A stretch of 20,000 nt of DNA from NCBI RefSeq assembly GCF_964340395.1, contig NC_135559.1, forward strand, positions 15,780,531 to 15,800,530, written 5' to 3'. Of the stretch, positions 10,535-18,804 are shown piece by piece. The notes beneath the pieces were generated by a model. The model worked only from the letters and a program-made list of their open reading frames with translations. It searched no databases and had not been told where the DNA came from. The first letter of the stretch is position 1. The number at the start of each line of letters is the position of its first letter. A program made the translations under genes and the position numbers. The stretch comes from Glandiceps talaboti. Taxonomy: Eukaryota > Hemichordata > Enteropneusta > Spengelidae.

Positions 10535-10573
10535 CTTTACAATCAGTACGTCCTTAGTAAACTCTATAACGTC
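10535..10573 (-). CDS. Gene 2, candidate 39-nt exon
   Basis: DVIEFTKDVLIVK is flanked by an acceptor (CTTTGGATCAG) and a donor (AAG-GTACGA), both phase 0. The frame is closed upstream by a stop 12 codons away or less, so only a short exon is possible. The acceptor has a weak pyrimidine tract. Joined in phase with its neighbours it gives an uninterrupted reading frame. Phase agreement is the main support. Confidence 0.35.
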
Positions 10574-10813
10574 CTGATCCAAAGGTGGTTATGGACTTCA
10601 TAGTGGTTACAATTGGTGTTGTCACTGTAAAACAATGTAAAATGTACTCGTTGATCGTTTTTTTTTAAACTAAAGAATCGTACGTAAATTAAAAGCCAAC
10701 ATACCCCAGGTCGTTTAAATCGTTCACGCGAATATCATATATCTCCAAATATCTTCAAATAAAAATGGTTTTCATTTAAATTTTTCGTCTATAAGAAAAA
10801 CATCAGCACCTAC

Positions 10814-10958
10814 CAATAGTGCTAACTGTACTTTAAGACTCATATTTATCAATTCATTTAAGTTTTTGCCATTTAAACTAAGTGCATCATCAAGTTTCAA
10901 TATTACACCGCGTATCCCATACATTGGTACTACCCATTCCATGTTATGGTCACTAGCT
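10814..10958 (-). CDS. Gene 2, candidate main ectodomain exon
   Basis: 145 nt, entered in phase 2 from CAG at 10,959-10,961 and leaving on a strong phase-0 donor (GTAGGT). The 48 encoded residues include ASDHNMEWVVPMYG, then GVILKLDDALSLNG and LNELINMSL, with an NMS glycosylation sequon. Hydrophobic/charged alternation looks like a folded domain (strand, loop, helix) rather than random sequence. No family was recognised. The open frame extends at both ends, so the exon edges are not certain. An inverted, diverged copy of its 5' edge lies at about 11,475-11,530. Confidence 0.45.
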
Positions 10959-11049
10959 CTGTTTGATACAACCACACAGAAACCAATAAGAAACTGAACA
11001 TTCTACAGTTTAACAGCAAGATCGTCATTTCTTACGACTGTTTGTCTAC

Positions 11050-11065
11050 CTGAATAATCTATGTA
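11050..11065 (-). CDS. Gene 2, speculative 16-nt micro-exon
   Basis: An acceptor GTGTCTACTTGCAG and a donor GTAGAC enclose 16 nt. Spliced from the phase-1 first exon it adds VHRLF and leaves in phase 2, which is exactly what the 10,814 exon needs. Without it, exon 1 cannot join that exon in frame. The MITE ends only 22 nt before this acceptor on the minus strand, so the branch point would fall inside the element. A plausible alternative is that exon 1 and the 10-kb exons belong to different transcripts. Confidence 0.2.
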
Positions 11066-11087
11066 CTGCAAGTAGACACGGAGACAG

Positions 11088-11371
11088 TAGCCCCATCTAC
11101 ACGGCACTAAAAATCCTACCTGAGGTAGGATTCAGGATAGTTTGAAGCCCATGTAGACGCAAACGCGTCCTGAAACCGTCCTGAAACTGTCCTGACTTAG
11201 GACACCTTTGAGAGCTTTCCTGAAACCCTCCTGACTTCGTCCTATGTACTGTCAGGACGGAAGGCGCGACATCTACGCCGCAACCTTCTTATGTGTAGAC
11301 ACAAACCTATCCTACCTCAGGTAGGACTTGGGACTGCCTCAGGTAGGACAACCTTCATGTAGATGGAGCTA
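11088..11371. mobile_element. MITE with TA target duplication (284 bp) in gene 2 intron 1
   Basis: TA-GCCCCATCTACA at the left mirrors TGTAGATGGAGC-TA at the right (one mismatch in 12). Subterminal CCTACCTGAGGTAGGA and CCTACCTCAGGTAGGA are near-palindromes on both sides. The middle has repeated TCCTGAAAC and TCCTGAC units and TGTAGACGC/CATCTACGC half-sites. No coding potential. It is inserted in the inferred first intron of gene 2, in the middle of an inverted duplication. Confidence 0.8.
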
Positions 11372-11429
11372 TTGATGACAATGTTTTGATGTCGGCATTT
11401 GATGTCTGCATGGTCCCACATTAGTTCAT

Positions 11430-11623
11430 TTCATTTAGAGTAAAAATATAGCAAGAAACTATTCATCCAATCTTGTGAAGTGTACCATATGCAGTTTCTT
11501 AATGTTTTCTACATGGTTGTATCACACAGAACCAGTGAATGGAAACATGAAACAGGTGGAAATTATAGCAATGCAGCTCAAGAACTTACAGAATATGATC
11601 TTAAAACCACAGACAAGTAAGAA
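11430..11623 (+). other. Inverted, diverged copy of the gene 2 exon-edge region
   Basis: On the plus strand, CAGTTTCTTAATGTTTTCT followed by TGGTTGTATCACACAGAACC closely matches the minus-strand sequence at the 5' edge of the exon at 10,814-10,958 (CAGTTTCTTATTGGTTTCT, TGGTTGTATCAAACAGAGC); about 40 of 47 bases agree. Weaker similarity continues toward the MITE. The copy has an open frame reading QFLNVFYMVVSHRTSEWK and ending in TTDK and a stop at about 11,621. Whether this is a decayed exon of a plus-strand paralogue or duplicated intron DNA is unclear. Confidence 0.45.
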
Positions 11624-11649
11624 AGAAACTCGTCTGTGTTAAAACCTAC

Positions 11650-11782
11650 CATCTTCTTTGTTCCTTTCTGATGGAGGTGTATAATAAATGGACATAACAA
11701 TGAACAGAATATACATGACGACAGAAAATATACATGTAACTATAGTTGTATATTTTTCAGCTGGCTTCTTCTCTACAACCAT
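11650..11782 (-). CDS. Gene 2, first coding exon: N-terminal single-pass membrane segment
   Basis: The exon runs from 11,803 (acceptor TTTCCTATAG) through 21 nt of 5'UTR to ATG at 11,780-11,782 in good context (TAACATGG), then 44 codons plus one base to a strong donor GTAGGT (phase 1). The peptide begins MVVEKKPAEKYTTIV, passes through a hydrophobic segment at about residues 11-34 (VVMYILFIVMSIYY), and continues TPPSERNKED. Lysines before and the acidic tail after fit an N-in signal anchor (type II) or an uncleaved signal. The paralogous exon at 17,835-17,964 shares about 60% of residues, the same phase and the same UTR-intron position, which is strong evidence of real coding. Family not recognised. 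Confidence 0.72.
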
Positions 11783-11931
11783 GTTAATACAGAGTCAACA
11801 ATCCTATAGGAAATAAATAACAAACAAAATATCATGATAATACCACACAATAAATCAACCTGACTCATTTGCATATTTTGTATTTGCTAACTTATCAGTT
11901 TGGAAGAAATTTTAAGTTTTGTTGTTGAAAT

Positions 11932-12075
11932 TTATTTTGTTTCTATTTTTAAATTTAGCAATGGCACATATGGGCCACCGTAATTATATAGTGAGTTCTG
12001 CTGTCAACATTTAATATTTTGTTTCGAATATTTATACTTAGCAATGGTACACAGCGGCCACCGTAAATATCAGTA
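11932..12075. repeat. Two-copy tandem duplication (~83 bp)
   Basis: TTAGCAATGGCACATATGGG-CCACCGTAA at about 11,955 is repeated as TTAGCAATGGTACACAGCGG-CCACCGTAA at about 12,038. Each copy is preceded by a related ATTTTGTTTC stretch. It lies upstream of gene 2 exon 1, within its inferred 5'UTR intron. Confidence 0.65.
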
Positions 12076-12802
12076 TTTACATGTTCGTATTTACAATGAT
12101 TCACTGTTGTGAAATCTGGTCCAAATATCTGTCCTGTTTACTTATTGAGAGTTCTGGCACAAAAAAGGAAGAAACTTTGTCTATGGTTCTGGTGAACATA
12201 AACACAGATTTAAACTAACTCCTTATATTTCGCCATGGTGTAATCTTTTTAAATATCGAATACCATTGCAATCCAAAGTTCTCACATTAGTATTATCCTG
12301 CCAATAAAGCAATAAGAACTACATGGGCTCATTATCTATATTTTGGACCAACTTTTTTTGATAGCTCTGAAAGAAAATTTAGTATTGCGTAAATTTCTCG
12401 AATCGATAAGTAACTAAATTATTTACCAAATGATAACATTTTCGCATCGATCACTAAACGACCCAGGCACGAGTTGTTGACGAAACTAAAATATGTCAGG
12501 AGAATCAGTGACAAAATATCATAACGACTAATGTCTGTATACGAAAATTAAAATAAAAATAATAACAATATACTTTTTTGTTTGGCCTGATTTAATGCGG
12601 ATGTGACTTTTGAAAAAATAGGGGACGGGATACCGAATATGACATCGAGAACACTAAAAGTATTGATATGAAAAATTATTCTTTGTTCGTAAAAAATTTG
12701 AAACAATACAAATTGAATTTGAATTACCATATAAAAACAGATTCTCAACATTTTGGAAATTAGAAAATTTAAAATCGTATTGATTCTTTCCAGTTTGACG
12801 TG
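12076..12802. other. Inferred 5'UTR intron of gene 2; no further gene seen
   Basis: AT-rich. One possible minus-strand exon at about 12,430-12,490, between GACATATTTTAG and GTAAAT, is open in two frames, so it carries little weight. The frames at 12,548-12,836 are composition-driven. Confidence 0.35.
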
Positions 12803-12890
12803 TTTCATTTTTGCGTTTATACCACGTGACCCTCAAAACATTGACTCAGCATACTTGTTCCTTGGACCTTTACCATAGTAACGATTACAC
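12803..12890 (-). promoter_or_regulatory. Gene 2 candidate promoter-proximal block with RFX-like X-box
   Basis: The minus strand at 12,869-12,882 reads GTTACTATGGTAAA, 12 of 14 matches to the RFX X-box GTTRCCATGGYAAC. It is preceded by TGTAATC and followed about 50 nt later by AAACGCAAAAATG. The same order (TGTAATT, X-box, ~45 nt, GAACGCAAATG) occurs upstream of gene 1. CACGTG lies between at about 12,823. Conservation between paralogues, not the motif alone, is the argument. The transcription start is not identified. Confidence 0.4.
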
Positions 12891-13061
12891 ACAAGGTGAT
12901 GACTTGTAGAGCAGAAGGCAGACGACCTTACAAGATGACATAGTCCCATCCCTAAATCAACATAACTATCGCTAGTAGATAGTGGGTGCGTCGAATCTTT
13001 CATAAAACAAACAAACACAGAGTTGGTGTAATCTATGAATCTGGGGCAAGAATAATGTATT

Positions 13062-13073
13062 CATGACGTCATG
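13062..13073. promoter_or_regulatory. Perfect CRE palindrome
   Basis: CATGACGTCATG, a 12-bp palindrome containing the full CREB/ATF site TGACGTCA, about 180 bp upstream of the gene 2 X-box-like site. A full 8-mer is not very rare by chance. Confidence 0.35.
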
Positions 13074-13856
13074 GTCTTGTCATCCAATAAGGCTGCAAGC
13101 AGGAAATTTCTAATCGCAAAGAGTTCTAGCATCGAATTTCTTATCGGGAAACTGGGTGCCACAGTTGTTTCAGAATTCAAACAGAAATAGTGATAAAGTA
13201 TATTTTTATATCATTATCAGGTTTCAAGTTTTGTGTTGCTATATTCGCAAATATATTCAATTTCATTCGAGCAAAGATTTACTCAACGGACCCACTTTGT
13301 AAATTTGGAAGTTCATTTAGAGTAAAAAGTAAGTAACTGTCCCCGTTCATGTTTCTCTTAAGGAGAAAGATAACAATCAAATATTCTAGTAAGTTTGGTT
13401 AGATCTCTGATTTGTCGTTCAAGTCTGGCATTATTTTCGCAAAAGAAAATTTTGAAAAATTCATTAGCTTCAAGAGTGAAGTCCAGTGACAAATTAATTC
13501 CAATTTATTCTAAACTATCAGTGTGACGACTCAGAATAAAAAGTTAAATCGAAATGTCAGCTTTTTATCTATGTTTTGGGTGATGACAAAATTGTAACTG
13601 AGGAACGCTTTTAACTCTATTTTTCATAATTACTGTTGATGAACTATCGTTGAAAATTCTACAGCATTTTGGCTGTGTCAAATTGGTATATTCTTAATAA
13701 ATGTTTATTTATTTATTTCACTAGTACGTAGACTGATACACCCTTCTTTTGCCTGCATGCAACTAAATATGTTAATATCTGGCATACGAGATTAAAATAT
13801 GCCAAAATTAGTAAGATGTTATATTCAAATGTATCTGTTCGAAGACGGTGAAAACA
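13074..13856. other. Intergenic, no feature recognised
   Basis: AT-rich DNA between the gene 2 upstream block and the (AAAT)n tract. TTCATTTAGAGTAAAAA at about 13,310 also occurs at about 11,435. This could be chance or a small dispersed repeat. Confidence 0.4.
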
Positions 13857-13857
13857 G

Positions 13858-13888
<31 letters not shown>

Positions 13889-13891
13889 ATA
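13857..13891. repeat. (AAAT)n microsatellite
   Basis: About eight uninterrupted AAAT units. It also accounts for the FIYLFIYLFIY run of the minus-strand frame here. Confidence 0.95.
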
Positions 13892-14111
13892 GAAAGCCAC
13901 TCACCCAAATAATTAAATAATATAACGCAGTCACGGTTGACACTTGTGTTCCATGTGAGACCTAATTAAATTATGAGAGTTGTAATGTTTGCCTCCCTAG
14001 TTCACTGTTATTTAATCACTGAGTGGACTTTGTGTGACAAAACATGGCATGACAATCTATCTTGAGATCGCCTGATTTGTCACATCGTGTACACCAATAA
14101 TTAAACCACAC

Positions 14112-14287
14112 GTATATACATACATACATACATACATACATACATACATACATACATACATACATACATACATACATACAAAGACATACATACATGCATG
14201 AATGCATACATACATACATACATACATACATACATACATACATACATACATACATACATGCATGCATGCATGCATGCATGCATGCAT

Positions 14288-14318
<31 letters not shown>

Positions 14319-14430
14319 CATATGCATACTCACACATATGCATACTCACACATATGTCACACAAGCACGCACACACGTGCGTACGTACGTACGTACACAC
14401 ACACACACACACACACAACACGTACATACA
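14112..14430. repeat. Compound microsatellite (TACA/CATG/ACAG/GTAC/AC)
   Basis: In order: (TACA)n with an interruption near 14,181-14,200, a second (TACA)n to about 14,258, (CATG)n to about 14,287, (ACAG)n to 14,319, two CATATGCATACTCACA units, then GTAC repeats and (AC)n to about 14,418. All open frames across it on both strands are repeat read-through. The self-complementary CATG and GTAC parts could form cruciforms, and AC tracts can adopt Z-DNA. Confidence 0.95.
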
Positions 14431-15623
14431 TACGTCCCTATGTGGAAGTATTATATGTCTTTTATATCCTGTTTAGTATTATTCTATTCCATATATTTCA
14501 CCATTCGTCATTTCATAATCAATATATTTTCATGTACATGGATAAAACTTAGAATAAACGCCTATGAAGTAAGTATTTCTACAAATTTTGATGAAGTGCG
14601 GCAAATATAGAAATACCACATATCATAACGTTTTACGTACATGAAAATGTGTGCCCAAAGTACAAAATCCTTCACCCATAAGTGTTAGGAAAACACACAT
14701 GCAGTCTTTATCGTGTTTTTTTTTTCAGTTTACCACATTCAAGATAAATAGAAATTCAATATTTAATAATTAATTGGATTATTTAAAGGGTATTTAACAC
14801 TTCTCCTCGTTTTTAACCCCTGACCCATATTAGTGAACTTTTCTTTACTTCAAATAGTTTTATCTGCATGTAGCATCATGCATACGATGGCGTGTATTGA
14901 GACAGAGCAAATATGTCAATCAAAGAACAAACTTGTTTGATTGGGTAAACAGAACGAAAGACCTGTCTGATTGGCTGAAGAACAACCACGTATGTAGTAG
15001 TGGGCGTTCACTCATGAAATTCTCTTCAGATTGTTTTCTTCCCCTTCATTGTCGATGGTTGTATTTACTCTGATGCATGTTAGTGACGAGACAACATTAA
15101 CTGGCCTTTCTTGGTAGGTACATATTTAATTGATACTTCTTCCAAACTCACTATCAATAATGTCATTTCTTCAAAATATTGCAGAACTTGTATTGTCCGT
15201 TTTAAACTTACGTACTTACAATTTAATATCAACCATGGACTCAGAAAATGCATCTGATCATTAATTAAGGTCAGAAATCATGATAAATTAGGGAAAAATT
15301 TCCTGCAAATCTATTGACTTCAAAAACCCTCATTTCGAAAAAAAACTCACGTCACAGGCAACCCATTTTCTTACTAAAAAAAATACACGTATAGACAGAC
15401 TGATGTAAATATTACCACATTTCTTTCTGTTTCTCCAGAATGATAAAACATTTTATTCCGAATGATATCTAGATAAATCATACAATATATAAACTCTACC
15501 ACATCGGCTGTGAAAATTTTGCCGTTTCATATTTTTTTTCCATTTTTAATCTAACGTTGATACAATCATTAATTCTCATTCAATTGTTAATTTATTATTT
15601 ACACGTACAAAATCCAATATCAA
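14431..15623. other. No confident gene; paired CCAAT boxes
   Basis: A plus-strand frame without an early ATG is open at about 14,862-15,074 (NLFDWVNRTKDLSDWLKNN), partly because two TGATTGG-containing segments repeat about 30 bp apart. I do not call it a gene. The rest is AT-rich. Confidence 0.35.
14940..14974 (-). promoter_or_regulatory. Two NF-Y-type CCAATCA boxes 30 bp apart
   Basis: TGATTGG occurs at 14,938-14,944 and 14,968-14,974, giving CCAATCA twice on the minus strand at a spacing of about three helical turns, as seen in NF-Y promoters. No gene start is visible next to it. Confidence 0.25.
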
Positions 15624-15978
15624 CCACCTAACGTACTGGCTATTGTAAACTACACCTAACCACCTAACTTACTGGGTATTGTAAACTACACATAACCCCC
15701 TATATTATTGGATATTGTAAACTACACGTAACCCCCTAACGTACTGGCTATTGTAAACTAGACCTAGCCACCTAACTTACTGGGCATGGGCATACACTAC
15801 ACGTAACCACCTAGCGTACTAGATATTGTAAACTACAAGTAACCACCTAACTTACTGGGTATTGTAAACTACACCTAACCACCTAACTCACTGGATATTG
15901 TAAAATAAACCTAACCAGCTAACTTACTGGATATTTTGAACTACACCTGACCACCTAACTCAATGAATATTGTAAACT
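15624..15978. repeat. 36-bp minisatellite, about ten copies
   Basis: The unit is CCACCTAACTTACTGG followed by GTATTGTAAACTACACCTAA. Ten head-to-tail copies are visible, nearly all 36 bp, with scattered substitutions; the fifth is longer. There are no unique spacers, so this is not a CRISPR-like array. It sits between the two paralogous genes. Confidence 0.92.
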
Positions 15979-16099
15979 GGTTAAACACCGGGTCAAGATA
16001 AGCAGTTTTATTTATTAAAAATCAACAAACTACTTCTAATAGTACGTACGTTAAAGTGGTAAGAACATGGCCTGGGGACTTGTGCTCAGTTAGAATTTT

Positions 16100-16157
16100 A
16101 CATCTGTCTGTTGGTCTGTCTGTCGGTCTGTCTGTCGGTCTGTTGATCTGTCTGTAT
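16100..16157. repeat. Degenerate (CTGT)n / CTGTCTGTCGGT repeat
   Basis: About four 12-bp units of CTGTCTGT(C/T)GGT. It abuts the hairpin element that follows. Confidence 0.8.
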
Positions 16158-16325
16158 GATGTTTTGAATACGACTCGATTTCTTTATTTACCTCAATTCT
16201 CTTCTTTTATTGTCGTTTTTTTAGTTCAGGGACTGATTGCCGCCTTCCCACAAAACAAGACAAAATACAACAATAAACGAAGGAAACTGAAGTAAATGAA
16301 GAAATCGAGCCGTATTCACCACATC
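16158..16325. repeat. Foldback hairpin element (168 bp)
   Basis: The left arm (GATG..AATACGACTCGATTTCTT, then ATTTACCTCAATTCT and TTTATTGT) is mirrored by the right arm (ACAATAAACG, GTAAATGAAGAAATCGAGCC, GTATTCACCACATC). About 60 bp pair with few mismatches, leaving a ~45-nt loop around GGACTGATTGCCGCC. Probably a palindromic MITE. The frame at 16,056-16,295 is read-through. Confidence 0.8.
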
Positions 16326-16625
16326 AGATTTTAATCAGATTGGGCATAAGTTTGCCTTGTTAAAACTAAGAATGGTACCTAGTCACGTGGTCCTTTGAGG
16401 GCACGTACATTTTTTCTTTTTTCAAAAAGCGTATGAAATCATCTATCTCTTTAGTATGTTGTTTTGAACTTTATCTTACAAAACTTCATTCTTTAAAACA
16501 ATGTTATTTCCACATTTGAGGAACCAGTCACAATAAATCTGCTCACTCAAAATCATTTCCAATTGTCTTTTAAATTATAGTTCATAGAATTTTCCATCTC
16601 ATGTGTTGATATCTGCATTTCATAC
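16326..16625. other. No gene recognised
   Basis: AT-rich sequence with one CACGTG E-box at about 16,384. Interpreted as intron or downstream DNA of gene 1. Confidence 0.4.
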
Positions 16626-16657
16626 CTCCGTCGGGTACACTCCCCGGCGCCAGGCAA
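16626..16657 (-). CDS. Possible GC-rich micro-exon of gene 1
   Basis: A good acceptor (TTCTTTGCGAATTTTGTTTCAG) and donor (GAG-GTATGA) bracket 32 nt of about 70% GC in AT-rich surroundings. Entered in phase 1 from the 17,219 exon it would read AWRRGVYPTE and leave in phase 0. All three frames are open across so short a span, so phase adds little. It could also begin a longer terminal frame, which stays open for about 34 codons in phase 0. Confidence 0.25.
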
Positions 16658-17218
16658 CTGAAACAAAATTCGCAAAGAATTACTTGTGATTCTAAATGTT
16701 GATATTGACTTTTGCTATTTGTAATTGATGATGGAATCAGCAGCAAACAGAAATTTAATGGCTAGTTTTTCAATCGCTTTCGTCGGATATTTACTTTGAA
16801 TACATTCAGGTATTTTCGACTGAAAATGCCTAAACATATTGCAACTTCACTGACAAAAAAAATGTTTTTAAAATTATAAAATGGTGATTTATCCTTCTGA
16901 TAAACTATATTTAATGTTTGTTTTTCCTAGCAGTTCCCAGTTTTTATAAACAACTTTCAAAATTCAGCCATACTTTAGATTATCTTTATTATAATTATTC
17001 ATCAAAAATGTCAACGAACTCTGCATCTAGAACTGCAACAACTACACGGTGTACAAACGGAAATGACACTCAAGTGAAAGCGAGGCTTACACGGTGTAGA
17101 AACGGAAGTGACATTTAAGTGAAAGCGAGGCTGTCTGTCTCGCTCATCTGTGTTGTAATTTTTCTGCTATGCAAATGGTATGTCAATCATGACATCTCTA
17201 AGGACCTTACCTATTTAC

Positions 17219-17296
17219 TTCCCAGTACATTTCCTTTCAGTGATTTCAAAGTTTCCAGTCCCTCCTTAACAAGTCCCGATGGTTCCATGGTAGTTG
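17219..17296 (-). CDS. Gene 1, candidate second exon
   Basis: The acceptor TTTCTTTTCCATCATTTCAAAAG leads into a frame that joins the phase-1 first exon as TTTMEPSGLVKEGLETLKSL and continues KGNVLG, an amphipathic lysine-rich helix. Both other frames close quickly. Two donors are possible. GTAAAT at 17,218 keeps the frame open (78-nt exon). The stronger GTAAGG at 17,210 follows an in-frame TAG, giving GNVLGSK and a complete protein of about 71 residues with an intron in the 3'UTR. I see no equivalent in gene 2, so the paralogues may differ after the first exon. Confidence 0.45.
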
Positions 17297-17607
17297 CTTT
17301 TGAAATGATGGAAAAGAAAGAATGGTGTATATTGATTGTAACGGTTTATCATTGACTATGTCTTTTCATTGAGAGATTCAGTGACTTTTAAATAGGACTT
17401 CAATGTATCATAATTCCTGTGACTATTGCTAAATTCAAAATAAAATAAAATATGTACGTCTATGGTCACAGCTAAATAGTTACCTTGCTATATTGTGTTT
17501 TGATCAACTTAATTTGGTGTTAGACTTGTCCTATAACTACTATAACAGTAAAATTAAAGTTTAAGCTTACATAATCTCGGTTGGTAACAAATTAATTAAT
17601 AAATTAT

Positions 17608-17608
<1 letters not shown>

Positions 17609-17675
<67 letters not shown>

Positions 17676-17690
17676 TCTCTCCCCCGTCCA
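17609..17690. repeat. (CT)n microsatellite
   Basis: Roughly 36 CT units with two CCC interruptions, followed by degenerate GTCC/GTCT/GTTT tetranucleotides to about 17,730. It lies in the first coding intron of gene 1. A pure polypurine/polypyrimidine tract of this length can form triplex DNA. Frames here are repeat read-through. Confidence 0.95.
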
Positions 17691-17834
17691 TCCGTCCGTC
17701 TGTTTGTTTGCCAGTCAGTCTGTCCTCCCCTCTTTCTCCATCCATCCCTCACCCTCTACAAATACCCTCAGATACATATAAAAGCCAACAGAACAGATAA
17801 ACAGATAGAAATGAAATTGAAGAGAAGAACTCAC

Positions 17835-17964
17835 TCTCTGGATTCCTGACGCTAGGTGGTTCGTAATATATCTCCATACAAATAAATAAAATAATCATAG
17901 CGAAGCTAAACACAGTTGTTATAATTGTGGTCCACTTCTCAGCAGTTGTACCCTTTACTATCAT
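17835..17964 (-). CDS. Gene 1, first coding exon: N-terminal single-pass membrane segment
   Basis: The exon begins at 17,980 after an acceptor (CTTATTTTAG). After 16 nt of 5'UTR comes ATG in good context (GCAAAATGA), then 43 codons plus one base to the donor GTGAGT (phase 1). The peptide starts MIVKGTTAEKWTTIIT, crosses a hydrophobic segment at about residues 12-34 (FAMIILFICMEIYY), then EPPSVRNPE. It aligns without gaps to the exon at 11,650-11,782, with conserved AEK, TTI, ILFI, IYY, PPS and RN, and the same phase and UTR-intron position. This fits tandem duplication under coding constraint. The open frame past the donor is intron read-through. Function unknown. Confidence 0.75.
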
Positions 17965-18155
17965 TTTGCTGAATGGTGTTCTAAAATAAGGAGGAAATAT
18001 TATTAAATTAATAAAATTATCATATCATTTAGTGTATGAAAGTAAGGCAGTATCTCTAGAAGTTATGCATACTGTGGAGAATTTAAGTTGAGAGTAATGT
18101 TTGTAAAGAAGTGGCAAGGCAGATAACTAGTTATTTCAATGTATTCATAGTAATG

Positions 18156-18782
18156 GTGATGGCGAAGTGGTATCGGTGATGAAGGTGGCGGTGGCGGTGG
18201 GGGTATGAGCAATGGTGTTGGTGTTGGCGGTGGTGGTATTAGTGATGAAGGTAGTTGTGATGGTGATGGTGGTGATGGTGGTGGTGGTGGTGGTCACTGT
18301 GGTATTGGTATTGGTATTGGTTTTGGTGCTGATGTTGTCGGTGGTAGTGGCATTGATGATGAAGGGGTGATGGTAGTAGTTTTAGTGGACGGTGCATGGT
18401 TTTGATAGTGGCGATGGTATTGATGGTGGTGGTGGTGGTGGTGGTGGTGGTGGTGGTGGTAGTATTGTTGTTGTTGTTGCTGCTGCTGCTGATGGTGGTG
18501 GTGGTGGTGGTGGTGGTGGTGGTGGCTTTCATGGTGGTGGTGGTGGTATTGTGTTGCTTTATTTTCAGTAATGTATGAACAATAAATGTACTCTTACAGA
18601 CGTTAAAGATACAATAGTGAAGGACAAGACAAATCGCTCTAATGAGGTGGTAGTTGTTTTTTTTGGTGGCGATGGTGGTGGTGGTGGTGGTGGTGGTGGT
18701 GGTGGTGGTGGTGTTGGTGTTGGTGGTGTTGGTGGTGGTGGTAGTAGTTTGGTGGTGGTAGTTTGGCGGCGATGGTGATGGT
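18156..18782. repeat. (GGT)n/(GTT)n trinucleotide-rich block
   Basis: A 600-bp stretch of TGG, TGT, TGA and TGC triplets with pure (GGT) tracts near 18,273-18,293, 18,424-18,460, 18,493-18,530 and 18,666-18,712, interrupted by non-repetitive sequence at 18,560-18,650. Frames here (poly-Thr, poly-Gly, poly-Val, poly-Pro) are artefacts. It lies between the gene 1 X-box and its first coding exon, so it is probably in the 5'UTR intron. GGT runs can form G-quadruplexes. Confidence 0.93.
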
Positions 18783-18804
18783 ATTGATGGATATTCACAA
18801 TATA

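Noticed and set aside
12430-12490. Short minus-strand exon-like interval (FVNNSCLGRLVIDAKM)
   Set aside because: Two of three frames are open and nothing nearby joins it in phase.
12833-13018. Minus-strand frame MFVCFMKDST..
   Set aside because: It overlaps the shared upstream block of gene 2, has only a weak donor (GTCGTC), and no counterpart is seen at the gene 1 position.
14016-14610. Several overlapping frames rich in CMYV, HTYI or TDRQ
   Set aside because: Pure read-through of the compound tetranucleotide repeat on both strands.
15624-15978. Regularly spaced repeats resembling a CRISPR array
   Set aside because: The 36-bp units are head-to-tail with no unique spacers, in an animal genome.
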